Source: Phreatobacter sp.
GTDB taxonomy: Bacteria; Pseudomonadota; Alphaproteobacteria; Rhizobiales; Phreatobacteraceae
Direction of reading: 5' to 3'
DNA: 53,576 nucleotides
Assembly (NCBI RefSeq): GCF_030691135.1
Contig: NZ_JAUYFA010000076.1
Location: forward strand, 1 to 53,576
The position numbers and the translations under genes are program-made. The stretch's first letter is position 1. Every line of letters starts with the position of its first letter. The notes under the pieces were generated by a model. The model did no database searches. It was not told the DNA's origin and saw nothing but the letters and a program-made list of their open reading frames with translations. Positions 25,771 to 33,273 of this stretch are shown here, in pieces.

Positions 25771-26763
25771 ATGGCCCGAGAACTCGATCCCTTCAAGGTC
25801 TCGTCCCCGCGGATCTTCCTGTTCCGGATGCTGGTGTTCCTGGCGCTGGTCGGCCTGGTCGTGTTCGTCCTGCAGCGCGAAATCCAGACCGCCTTCATGG
25901 CCAATCCGGGCCTCAACGGCGTCATCGTCGCCGTCGGCCTGATCGGCATCGTCCTGTCGTTCCGCCAGGTCATCCGCCTGTTCCGCGAGGCGCGCTGGGT
26001 CAACACGTTCCGCCTCGCCGATCCCGGCATCACCGTCGAGAGGCCGCCGATCCTGCTGGCGCCGATGGCGACCATGCTCGGCGCGCGGAGCGGCCAGATG
26101 GCGATCTCGACCGTCACCATGCGCTCGCTCCTGGATTCGCTCGCCACCCGCCTCGACGAGGGGCGGGAACTGGCGCGCTACCTGACGGGCCTCCTCGTCT
26201 TCCTCGGCCTGCTCGGCACGTTCTGGGGCCTGATCGAGACGGTGACCTCGGTCGGCCGCGTCATCAACAGCCTGTCCAACCAGGGCGAGCTCGGCACCAT
26301 CTTCGAGGACATGAAGCGCGGCCTTGCCGAGCCCCTCGCCGGCATGGGCATCGCCTTCTCGTCATCGCTGTTTGGCCTCGCCGGTTCGCTCGTCCTCGGC
26401 TTCCTCGACCTGCAGGCCAGCCAGGCGCAGAACCGCTTCTACACCGAGGTGGAGGACTGGCTGTCGTCGACCGTGCAGGACATGGCGGTGATCAGCCCCT
26501 CGGCCGATGGCGGATCGCCCCAGGTGAGCGTCGCCGACCTGCAGCGCGCCTTCGACAGGTTGCGAGAGGCCATGGGTGACGGCTCATCGAACCAGCGCGC
26601 CAGCGCCGCCATGGCCAATCTCGCCGAGGGCATCCAGGGCCTCGTCACCCATATGCGCTCGGAGCAGCAGGTGGTGCGCGACTGGATGCAGGCCCAGTCC
26701 ACCGACCAGAAGGAGCTGCGGCGCCTGCTCGAACAGGTGCTGCGAGAGAAGGGGTCGGTCTGA
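25771..26763 (+). CDS. MotA/TolQ/ExbB-type proton-channel subunit (non-flagellar)
   Basis: The 330-residue protein has four membrane segments (about 13-34, 43-62, 138-160, 192-214). The third and fourth, GLLVFLGLLGTFWGLIETV and GMGIAFSSSLFGLAGSLVL, are the conserved MotA/ExbB channel pair. The last roughly 110 residues are soluble with a helical, Gln/Glu-rich end. It lacks the large MotA cytoplasmic loop and no flagellar gene is nearby, so it is probably a stator of another machine. I use the ATG at 25771; a GTG at 25765 is possible. Its TGA shares one base with the ATG of the OmpA-domain partner, so the two are translated together. What they energise is unknown. Confidence 0.85.
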   Translation: MARELDPFKVSSPRIFLFRMLVFLALVGLVVFVLQREIQTAFMANPGLNGVIVAVGLIGIVLSFRQVIRLFREARWVNTFRLADPGITVERPPILLAPMATMLGARSGQMAISTVTMRSLLDSLATRLDEGRELARYLTGLLVFLGLLGTFWGLIETVTSVGRVINSLSNQGELGTIFEDMKRGLAEPLAGMGIAFSSSLFGLAGSLVLGFLDLQASQAQNRFYTEVEDWLSSTVQDMAVISPSADGGSPQVSVADLQRAFDRLREAMGDGSSNQRASAAMANLAEGIQGLVTHMRSEQQVVRDWMQAQSTDQKELRRLLEQVLREKGSV

Positions 26764-27791
26764 TGGCCCTGTCGCGGTCACGCCGCGGCGAGCGCGGGAT
26801 CGACTACTGGCCGGGCTTCGTCGACGCGCTGTCGACCTTCCTGCTGGCGATCATCTTCATGCTCTCCGTCTTCATGCTGGCGCAGTATTTCCTGGCGCGC
26901 GACATCGCCGGCAAGGACGACGCCATGGTGCGGCTGCAGCGCCAGATCGCCGAGCTCGGCGAATTGCTGCAGCTCGAACGTGGCCAGCGGCAGACCGTGC
27001 AGGAGGGGCTCGCGGCGATCACCGCGACGCTCGGCACCTCGGATGCCGAAAGGCGGCGGCTCCAGGGCCTGCTGGAGGACGCGCAGGGCCAGGCCGGGGC
27101 CCAGCTGGGGCGTGCCACCACGCTGGAGGCCCAGATCGCCCAGCACCGCCAGACGGCGCAGGCGGCGCTGTCGCAGATCGAACTCCTCAACCAGCAGATC
27201 ACGGCGCTGCGCCGGCAGCTCGCCTCGCTCGAGGAGGCGCTGGGCGCCACCGAGGCCCGTGACCGCGACGCGCAGACGCGCATCACCGATCTCGGCCGGC
27301 GGCTCAACCTCGCCCTGGCCCAGCGCGTGCAGGAACTGTCGCGCTACCGCTCGGAATTCTTCGGACGCCTGCGCGAAATTCTCGCCGAGCGCTCCGACAT
27401 CCGCGTCGTCGGCGACCGCTTCGTCTTCGGCTCGGAGGTGTTCTTCGGGTCGAGCCAGGCGGAACTGGAACCGGGGGGACGGGCCGAACTGGACAAGCTC
27501 GCCGCCGCCCTGATCCAGCTCGAGAGGGACATTCCGACCGACATCGCCTGGGTGCTGCGGGTCGATGGCCATACCGACGCGCGGCCGATGCAGGGCGGGC
27601 GCTTCCGGTCGAACTGGGAACTGTCGGCCGCCCGCTCCATCGCCGTCGTCCAGTATCTCATTGCCAGGGGCATCGCGCCGCAGCGGCTGGTGGCCGCCGG
27701 TTTCGGCGAGTTCCAGCCTCTCGACCAGGGCGACGGGCCGGAGGCGCTCGCCCGCAACCGCCGCATCGAGCTGCGCCTGACCGACCGGTGA
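26763..27791 (+). CDS. MotB-like stator partner: membrane anchor, long coiled coil, OmpA-like domain
   Basis: The 342-residue protein has a basic N-terminus, one membrane segment (about 17-43) that starts with WPGFVDALST, where D21 occupies the place of the proton-carrying aspartate of MotB/ExbD, a helical coiled coil of about 150 residues (52-205) rich in Gln/Glu/Arg/Leu, and an OmpA_C peptidoglycan-binding domain (about 225-342) with GHTDARPM, NWELSAARS and ARNRRIEL. This is a MotB plan with a much longer spacer. It overlaps the channel subunit upstream (TGATG) and the acetyltransferase downstream (GTGA). No ZorC, ZorD or Tol/Pal genes adjoin. Confidence 0.88.
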   Translation: MALSRSRRGERGIDYWPGFVDALSTFLLAIIFMLSVFMLAQYFLARDIAGKDDAMVRLQRQIAELGELLQLERGQRQTVQEGLAAITATLGTSDAERRRLQGLLEDAQGQAGAQLGRATTLEAQIAQHRQTAQAALSQIELLNQQITALRRQLASLEEALGATEARDRDAQTRITDLGRRLNLALAQRVQELSRYRSEFFGRLREILAERSDIRVVGDRFVFGSEVFFGSSQAELEPGGRAELDKLAAALIQLERDIPTDIAWVLRVDGHTDARPMQGGRFRSNWELSAARSIAVVQYLIARGIAPQRLVAAGFGEFQPLDQGDGPEALARNRRIELRLTDR

Positions 27792-28255
27792 CGGTACGGG
27801 TCGTCGCCTGCGCCGATCCCATGCTGCCGGCGCTGACCGAGCTGTGGGTCGCGGCCTGGGCGCGGACCTATCCCGGAATCGACTTCGAGGCACGGCGCGG
27901 CTGGCTCGCCGAACGCATGGCGGCGATGGCGAAAGACGGCACGGCGATCCTTGTGGGGCTCGTGAACGGCGTTCCCGGCGGCTTCGTCACGGTCCACACC
28001 GGCACCGGATGGATCGACCAGATGCTGGTCGGTCTCGCCCATCAGGGCAGCGGCCTCGCAGGAGCTCTGATGGATGCGGCCAAGGCCACCGCGCCGGCGG
28101 GCCTGTCGCTGGACGTCAATACGGACAATGCCCGCGCCATCGCCTTCTACCGGCGGCAGGGCTTCGACAAAACCGGCACCCGCGTCAACGAACAGGGCCG
28201 GACCATCGACCTCATGGCGTGGGCGCCGTCCGCTCCGGCGCCGCGACGCTCTTGA
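27788..28255 (+). CDS. GNAT family N-acetyltransferase
   Basis: The 155-residue product is a compact GNAT: WVAAWARTYPGIDFEARRGWL at the N-terminus, IDQMLVGLAHQGSGLAGALMDAAK as acetyl-CoA loop, and NTDNARAIAFYRRQGFDKTGTR at the C-terminal end. The start is GTG at 27788, overlapping the stop of the MotB-like gene (GTGA), so it is the third gene of a tightly overlapped operon. Its 3' end overlaps the convergent ABC transporter gene by 44 bp. The substrate is unknown. Confidence 0.87.
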   Translation: MTVRVVACADPMLPALTELWVAAWARTYPGIDFEARRGWLAERMAAMAKDGTAILVGLVNGVPGGFVTVHTGTGWIDQMLVGLAHQGSGLAGALMDAAKATAPAGLSLDVNTDNARAIAFYRRQGFDKTGTRVNEQGRTIDLMAWAPSAPAPRRS

Positions 28256-30032
28256 ACTGCAGTTCGGCGAGGCGGGCATAGAGACCGCCGGCCGCCGCGA
28301 GGGTGGCGTGGGTGCCCTGCTCGACGATGCGGCCCTGGTCCATGACGAGGATGCGGTCGCAGTCGAGCACGGTAGCGAGACGGTGGGCGATGACCAGCGT
28401 CGTGCGCCCGGTCATCAGCCGCGACAGCGCCTCCTGCACCAGCGTCTCGCTCTCGGCGTCGAGGGCCGAGGTCGCCTCGTCGAGAAGCAGGAGCGGCGCG
28501 TCGCGCAGGATGGCGCGGGCGATGGCAATGCGCTGGCGCTGGCCGCCCGACAGCGTCACGCCGCGCTCGCCGATGAGGCTGGCATAGCCCCCGGGCATGC
28601 GGGCGATGAACTCGTCGGCATGGGCCATGCGCGCCGCGGCGACCACCTCCTCGTCGCTGGCGCCCGGTCGTCCGTAGCGGATGTTCTCCGCCACCGAGGC
28701 AGCGAAGATGGCGACGTCCTGCGGCACGAGGGCGATGCGCGCGCGCAGCGCCAGAGGATCGGTCTCGGCCACCGGCACACCGTCGAAGCGGATGACGCCG
28801 CCCTGCGGGTCGTAGAAGCGCTGGACGAGGGCGAAGAGCGTCGACTTGCCGGAACCGGAGGGGCCGACGATCGCCACCCGCTCGCCGGCCTTCACGGTGA
28901 AGGCGACGTCGTCGAGAATGCGCGTCTCGGGCCGCGAGGGATAGGCGAAGCGCACGGCGACGAAGGCGACCTCGCCGCGCGGCGGCTCGGGCAGCGGCAG
29001 CGGCCGCTCAGGCGCCTTGATGTCGGGCGTGACGGCGAGGATCTCGCCGAGCCGCTCGGCCGAGCCCGCGGCCTGGCTGATCTCGCTCCACACTTCCGAG
29101 AGCTGCGACAGGGCGCTCGCGGCGAAGACCGCATAGAGCACGAACTGTGACAGGCGGCCGCTGGTGATGGTGCCGGCCAGCACCTGCTGGGCGCCGGCCC
29201 AGAGCACGGCGACGACACTGGTGAAGACGAGGAAAATGATGACGGCGGTGAGGATGGCGCGGGCCCGGTTGGCGCCGCGGGCCCCTTCATAGGCGTCCTC
29301 GGCGGCGGCGGAGAAGCGCTGCGTCACCGTCGCCTCCGCCGTGAAGGCCTGCATGGTGCGCACGGCCTGGATGTTCTCGCTGGCATAGGCCGAGGCCTCG
29401 GCGAGCCGGTCCTGGGCGGCGCGGGAGCGTCGGCGGACATTGCGGCCGAAGGCGACCAGCGGCAGCACCAGGAAGGGAATGGCGCCGACCACGTAGAGGG
29501 AGAGCTGCGGCGAGGTGATCACCATCATGGCGACGGCGCCGCCGAACATGATGATGTTGCGCAGCGCCATGGAGACCGAGACGCCGAGCGCCGATTTCAG
29601 CTGTGTCGTGTCGGCGGTCAGGCGCGAGACGAGCTCGCCGGTGCGCGCCGTGTCGTAGAAGGAGGGCGAGAGGGTCGCCAGATGATTGAAGACGCTGGTG
29701 CGGATATCGGCCACCACCCGCTCGCCGATCGTCGTCACGAGGTAGAAGCGCGCCGCCGATGCGACCGCCAGAACGGCGGCGATGATGACGAGCATGCCGA
29801 AATACTGGGTGATCATCCCCTCGGCGGCAAAACCGAAATCGATCATGCGGCGGATGGCGAGCGGCACCGCGAGCGTCGCGAGGGAGGCGACGAGCAGGGC
29901 GAGGCCGGCGCCGGCCAGCATGCCGCGATGGCGCAGCATGAAGGGCAGGAACTTCATCAGCGGACGGAATTTGGCACGGCGCGCCGGCGTTGCGGCGGCC
30001 TTGCCTGCGTCGAGCGTATCAACCGTGGACAT
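28212..30032 (-). CDS. ABC transporter, fused membrane and ATP-binding domains (MsbA/exporter type)
   Basis: This is a 606-residue half-transporter exporter: six membrane helices (about 30-320), then an ATPase domain with Walker A GPSGSGKST (390-398), Q-loop VPQDVAIF, signature LSGGQRQR (494-501) and Walker B LLLLDE (514-519), followed by the D-loop SALD and H-loop AHR. It should work as a homodimer. The substrate might be lipid, peptide or drug; similarity to MsbA is general and no symbol is given. I chose the ATG at 30032; a GTG at 30074 is an alternative. The gene is divergent from rpmE and its 3' end overlaps the acetyltransferase gene. Confidence 0.92.
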   Translation of the reverse strand: MSTVDTLDAGKAAATPARRAKFRPLMKFLPFMLRHRGMLAGAGLALLVASLATLAVPLAIRRMIDFGFAAEGMITQYFGMLVIIAAVLAVASAARFYLVTTIGERVVADIRTSVFNHLATLSPSFYDTARTGELVSRLTADTTQLKSALGVSVSMALRNIIMFGGAVAMMVITSPQLSLYVVGAIPFLVLPLVAFGRNVRRRSRAAQDRLAEASAYASENIQAVRTMQAFTAEATVTQRFSAAAEDAYEGARGANRARAILTAVIIFLVFTSVVAVLWAGAQQVLAGTITSGRLSQFVLYAVFAASALSQLSEVWSEISQAAGSAERLGEILAVTPDIKAPERPLPLPEPPRGEVAFVAVRFAYPSRPETRILDDVAFTVKAGERVAIVGPSGSGKSTLFALVQRFYDPQGGVIRFDGVPVAETDPLALRARIALVPQDVAIFAASVAENIRYGRPGASDEEVVAAARMAHADEFIARMPGGYASLIGERGVTLSGGQRQRIAIARAILRDAPLLLLDEATSALDAESETLVQEALSRLMTGRTTLVIAHRLATVLDCDRILVMDQGRIVEQGTHATLAAAGGLYARLAELQFKSVAAPERTAPTP

Positions 30033-30082
30033 GGATTCCGGACTCGTCTTCTCGTTACTGATTATCGAACCCACGTCTTCGC

Positions 30083-30111
30083 TTGAAAAGGCGACCGAGT
30101 TCCTTTAATAG
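30083..30111 (+). promoter_or_regulatory. Sigma-70-type promoter of rpmE
   Basis: TTGAAA (30083-30088) and TAATAG (30106-30111) are separated by exactly 17 bp, close to the housekeeping consensus and the best promoter-like match I saw in the window. It lies 72 bp upstream of the rpmE ATG and points toward it, as expected for a strongly expressed ribosomal protein gene. Confidence 0.75.
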
Positions 30112-30182
30112 CGCGGCTTCTCATCACAGGACACGACCCTTAGCGCCTGCCCCCCTAGAGCGGCGCCCTTCGAGGACGACCC

Positions 30183-30413
30183 ATGAAGACCGACATCCAT
30201 CCCGACTACCACACCATCAAGGTCGTGATGACCGATGGCACCGAGTACACGACGCGCTCGACCTACGGCAAGGAGGGCGATGTCCTCCAGCTCGATATCG
30301 ATCCCAAGGTCCACCCGGCCTGGACCGGCGGCTCGCAGCAGCTGATGGACCGCGGCGGTCGTCTGTCCCGCTTCAACCAGAAGTTCGGCGGCATCGGCGC
30401 TCTCAAGAGCTGA
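30183..30413 (+). CDS. rpmE: 50S ribosomal protein L31, zinc-independent type
   Basis: L31 is a small protein bridging the 50S and 30S subunits. The 76-residue product begins [20 protein letters not shown] and has the conserved [11 protein letters not shown] and [12 protein letters not shown] segments. It contains no cysteine, so it is the C-minus form that does not bind zinc, while still resembling RpmE and not the RpmE2 paralogue in the alphaproteobacterial manner. A near-consensus promoter lies 72 bp upstream and a strong intrinsic terminator 29 bp downstream, so it is a single-gene transcription unit. Confidence 0.96.
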   Translation: MKTDIHPDYHTIKVVMTDGTEYTTRSTYGKEGDVLQLDIDPKVHPAWTGGSQQLMDRGGRLSRFNQKFGGIGALKS

Positions 30414-30442
30414 TTTTCAGGCCCTCTCGGGCGGTCCTGACA

Positions 30443-30470
30443 AACCCCGGCCGAAAGGCCGGGGTTTTTT
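30443..30470 (+). terminator. Intrinsic terminator after rpmE
   Basis: AACCCCGGCC (30443-30452), loop GAAA and GGCCGGGGTT (30457-30466) form a perfect 10-bp stem capped by a GNRA-type tetraloop and run into six T (30465-30470). This is a textbook rho-independent terminator, 29 bp after the rpmE stop. Confidence 0.93.
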
Positions 30471-30654
30471 GCGTCGAGGTTGGCCCTGTCGGCGGGCGCC
30501 CGCGGCGCAGGTATGACGAGAGCGTCATGTTGCACTGCAATATCGTCGTTGCTCATGGCCCTGCCGTCGGCTAGACCGCGCAGAGGGAGACGGCGTCGGA
30601 CATGTGAGGGAATAGCCGGCGAAAGGCGCAATGCGGCCTTCGGGAGATCATCGC

Positions 30655-31254
30655 ATGCTGGAAGACCTGACGACGCCCGGCGTCATTCGCAAGCTCTACG
30701 CCTGGGAGACCGATCTCCTGACGGCGCATTTCTTGCGCCTCGACCCGGAAACCCGCCGTTGCCGCTTCGCCGCCGGCGTCTCCGACGAGACCGTCGTGAA
30801 CTATGCCGGGAGCGCGCTCGGATCCGACGCGGTGGTCCACGGCTTCCTGATCGACGGGGTGATGCGCGGCGCCGCCGAATTGCGGCTGATGGCCGATCGG
30901 ACCGGCGAGGTGGCTGTCAGCGTCGAGGACGCCTGGCGGCTCACCGGCGTCGGCTCGGCACTGTTCGGCCGCCTGCTCCTGACCGCCCGCAACCGCGGCC
31001 TCACCGGCCTCGTCATGACCTGCCTGCCCTCCAACCGTGGCATGCAGCGCCTCGCGGCCCGGTTCGACGGGACGATCACCACCGCATCCGGGGACAGTTT
31101 CGCCAAGGTGACGGCGCGGCCGGCGACGCCCCTGTCGTTCTGGCGCGAGGTCGTCACCGACTCGGCTTCTGCCACGGCGAGCGTCATCGACCGGCAGATG
31201 GGGCTGCTGCGCGACGGCACGGTCGCGCTGCGTGGGCCGCGCAACGAGGGCTGA
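30655..31254 (+). CDS. GNAT-like acetyltransferase domain protein
   Basis: The 199-residue protein shows a GNAT-like layout: RKLYAWETDLLTAHFLRLDPETRRCRF at the start, AELRLMADRTGEVAVSVEDAWRLTGVGSALFGRLLLTARNRGL as strand and acetyl-CoA region, and MTCLPSNRGMQRLAARFDG at the C-terminal end. The loop LTGVGSALF is a weak version of the Q/RxxGxG/A motif, so catalytic activity is plausible but not certain. The ATG at 30655 is preceded by CGGGAGATC. It converges on the lipoprotein gene, with only four bases between the stops. Confidence 0.83.
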   Translation: MLEDLTTPGVIRKLYAWETDLLTAHFLRLDPETRRCRFAAGVSDETVVNYAGSALGSDAVVHGFLIDGVMRGAAELRLMADRTGEVAVSVEDAWRLTGVGSALFGRLLLTARNRGLTGLVMTCLPSNRGMQRLAARFDGTITTASGDSFAKVTARPATPLSFWREVVTDSASATASVIDRQMGLLRDGTVALRGPRNEG

Positions 31255-31258
31255 GCCC

Positions 31259-31936
31259 TCAGCGGGCCATGCTGACGGGGGCGCCGGTGGCGGTCGCACC
31301 CGAATAGGCGCCGCCGCCCTGCGGGGACAGGCGGGCCGCCACGCGTCCGCCGGGCTGGAGCAGGACGATCTCCGCGCCGCGCTGCTCCCAGGCGTTGATG
31401 CGGGCGAGCGTCGGCGCCCGGCAGTTCTGCGGGCTGGCGCGGTAGAACTCGAACAGCGGCGTCGAGGTCAGGGTGATGCGGCAGCGGTCACCGGCGTCGG
31501 TCACCGTCCAGGTGCCGGCGACGCTGGTGGCGCCCGATGCGGCACGCTCCTGCCGCGGCAGGGCGGAGACGACAGTGGGCGGCGACTGCGGCGCGCCACG
31601 CTGGGGCTCGGGCTGCATGATCTGCGGCTGGGCCGACGGACTGCTCGGCGCCAGCGCGGTCTCGACCGCCGGGGGGCCGGTATCCGACCGTCCCGAGACG
31701 GAGGGCGGCGCGATCTCCTGGCTCTCGACCGCACCCGAAGCGCCGGGCTGGCCGCCGGGGATGACGTCGTCGGACGGGGCGGGCCGGATCTGCGGCTGTA
31801 CCTCGGTGCGCGCCATGGTGTCGGAACGGCCCCAGCCGACGGGCGAGCCGCCGCTGTCGCCGAAACGCGACGAAGAGGTGCATCCGGCGAGGGCGACGGA
31901 GCAGAGGAAGAGTGCTGCGGCGGGGCGCATACCCAT
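31259..31936 (-). CDS. Lipoprotein with Omp19/Inh-type protease inhibitor domain
   Basis: The 225-residue precursor starts with a lipoprotein signal (MGMRPAAALFLCSVALAGC) with lipobox LAGC. A long Pro/Ser/Gln-rich linker (about 20-130) follows, then a C-terminal beta-rich domain beginning VAGTWTVTDAGDRCRITLTS, with a second Cys in NCRAPTLARINAW. This order matches Brucella Omp19-like and AprI/Inh metalloprotease inhibitors. Residue +2 after the Cys is Ser, which in enteric bacteria would allow sorting to the outer membrane. An alternative ATG at 31930 is equally possible. A CtrA-like box lies about 115-125 bp upstream. Confidence 0.85.
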   Translation of the reverse strand: MGMRPAAALFLCSVALAGCTSSSRFGDSGGSPVGWGRSDTMARTEVQPQIRPAPSDDVIPGGQPGASGAVESQEIAPPSVSGRSDTGPPAVETALAPSSPSAQPQIMQPEPQRGAPQSPPTVVSALPRQERAASGATSVAGTWTVTDAGDRCRITLTSTPLFEFYRASPQNCRAPTLARINAWEQRGAEIVLLQPGGRVAARLSPQGGGAYSGATATGAPVSMAR

Positions 31937-32048
31937 GGAGCGGTTCACCCAGAAGAGGTCGCGCGGCGCGCGAGCCTTGCCACGATGACGCCATGCAGCG
32001 GCAATTCCGTGGCAGGCCTGCGACATCCGGACGATGTTCAGGTTCTGG

Positions 32049-32063
32049 TTAACCGATCGTTGA
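32049..32063. promoter_or_regulatory. CtrA-like box between sdhB and the Omp19-like gene
   Basis: On the minus strand TCAA-CGATCGG-TTAA(C) fits TTAA-N7-TTAAC with one mismatch. It lies in the 194-bp gap 31937-32130, upstream of the lipoprotein gene and downstream of sdhB. I found no convincing -10 at a fixed distance. This is the third example of the same variant in the window. Confidence 0.4.
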
Positions 32064-32094
32064 GGCTGGTGCAGCCTGTTTCTTCGGCGGGACC

Positions 32095-32124
32095 GCAAAA
32101 ATGAAACCGGACCCCGTCCCCGGT
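32095..32124 (-). terminator. Possible terminator after sdhB
   Basis: On the minus strand ACCGG (32124-32120) and CCGGT (32110-32106) form a short five- to six-bp stem around GGACGGGG, followed by TTCATTTTT. It begins 7 bp after the sdhB stop. The stem is short, so this is a weak candidate. Confidence 0.45.
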
Positions 32125-32130
32125 CGCGCG

Positions 32131-32913
32131 TCAGACCTGACGCGCCACCATCATCTTCTTGATCTCGGCGATGGCCTTGGCCGGGTTCAGACCCTTCGGG
32201 CAGGCTTTCGAGCAGTTCATGATCGTGTGGCAGCGATAGAGGCGGAACGGGTCCTCGAGGTTGTCGAGGCGGTCGCCCGTGGCTTCGTCGCGCGAATCGA
32301 TCAGCCAGCGATAGGCCTGCAGCAGGATGGCGGGGCCGAGATAGCGGTCGCCGTTCCACCACTAGCTCGGGCATGAGGTCGAGCAGCAGGCGCAGAGAAT
32401 GCACTCGTAGAGACCGTCGAGCTTCTCGCGGTCCTCCTTCGACTGGCGCCACTCCTTCTCGGGGCGGGCGGTCGTCGTCTTGAGCCATGGCTCGATGGAG
32501 GCATGCTGGGCGTAGAACCGCGTCAGGTCGGGAATCAGATCCTTGACCACCGGCATGTGCGGCAGCGGGTAGATCTTCACCTGGCCGGCATTCACCTCAT
32601 CCATGCCCTTGGTACAGGCGAGCGTGTTGGTGCCGTCGATGTTCATGGCGCAGGAGCCGCAGATGCCCTCGCGGCAGGAGCGGCGGAAGGTCAGGGTCGG
32701 GTCGACCTTGTTCTTGATCCAGATGAGGCCGTCGAGAACCATCGGGCCGCAATCGTCGCGGTCGACGTAATAGGTGTCGATGCGCGGGTTGGCGCCGTCG
32801 TCCGGGTTCCAGCGGTAGATGCGGAACTCGCTCAGCCGGTTGGACCCGGGCGGCTTCGGCCAGGTCTTTCCCTCGGTGATCTTCGAGTTCTTCGGAAGCG
32901 TGAACTGAGCCAT
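32131..32913 (-). pseudogene. sdhB: Succinate dehydrogenase iron-sulfur subunit (SdhB), interrupted by one in-frame amber codon
   Basis: SdhB carries electrons from SdhA to quinone in respiratory complex II. Read through, the frame gives 260 residues, the normal length, with 2Fe-2S ligands C80, C85, C88 and C100, 4Fe-4S ligands starting C171-C174-C177, and the 3Fe-4S motif [15 protein letters not shown] near the end. Codon 184 is TAG (32364-32362) in ...CCSTSCPS-stop-WWNGDRY; SdhB proteins normally have Tyr there, so one base changed TAC to TAG. The remaining 76 codons are fully conserved, pointing to a very recent mutation or a base-calling error. As written, the product ends at residue 183, before the last clusters. 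sdhA, sdhC and sdhD are not adjacent. A TTGACA lies about 65 bp upstream. Confidence 0.9.
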
Positions 32914-33019
32914 GTGATGTCTACTTGTCGTACGGGCCGAGCAAGGCTGGACTTCCCATCAAGCCTCGGAGCGCCCTTGTCAATCGGGTCTTTTGTCGGG
33001 GCCGGTGAGCGCGCCGCCG

Positions 33020-33205
33020 TCAGCTGCGCATCCACCAGACCACGAGCGTTCCCAGAACGGCGGCGACGAGGCCTACGGCGCGCAGTTGCTGGTCGGGCGT
33101 CACGCGCATCGTCTCGAGCGCATCTCTTATACGCGAGGGGAAGGCTGCGAGGATCAGCCCCTCGATCACGAGAACGAGACCTATGGCGACGAAGAAGTCT
33201 TGCAT
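33020..33205 (-). CDS. DUF2065 small membrane protein
   Basis: The 61-residue protein consists of two membrane segments (MQDFFVAIGLVLVIEGLILAAF and RAVGLVAAVLGTLVVWWMR) joined by a polar loop, matching the DUF2065 family. Homologues commonly lie beside hflKC, as here: it begins 68 bp after hflC on the same strand. A role with the HflKC-FtsH complex is a neighbourhood inference only. Confidence 0.85.
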   Translation of the reverse strand: MQDFFVAIGLVLVIEGLILAAFPSRIRDALETMRVTPDQQLRAVGLVAAVLGTLVVWWMRS

Positions 33206-33273
33206 GGCGTTTCGATATGGGGACAGGGCCGCCGCGAGGTTGTCGCGACGGCCCTGTCCGGTGTGGGATCGGG

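Noticed and set aside
25771-27791. Zorya-type defence (ZorA/ZorB)
   Set aside because: The stator layout is similar, but ZorC, ZorD or ZorE-like genes are absent and the neighbours are core genes.
32362-32364. Pyrrolysine or selenocysteine decoding of the sdhB stop
   Set aside because: TAG does not encode selenocysteine, no pyl genes are visible, and the normal residue is Tyr in SdhB.
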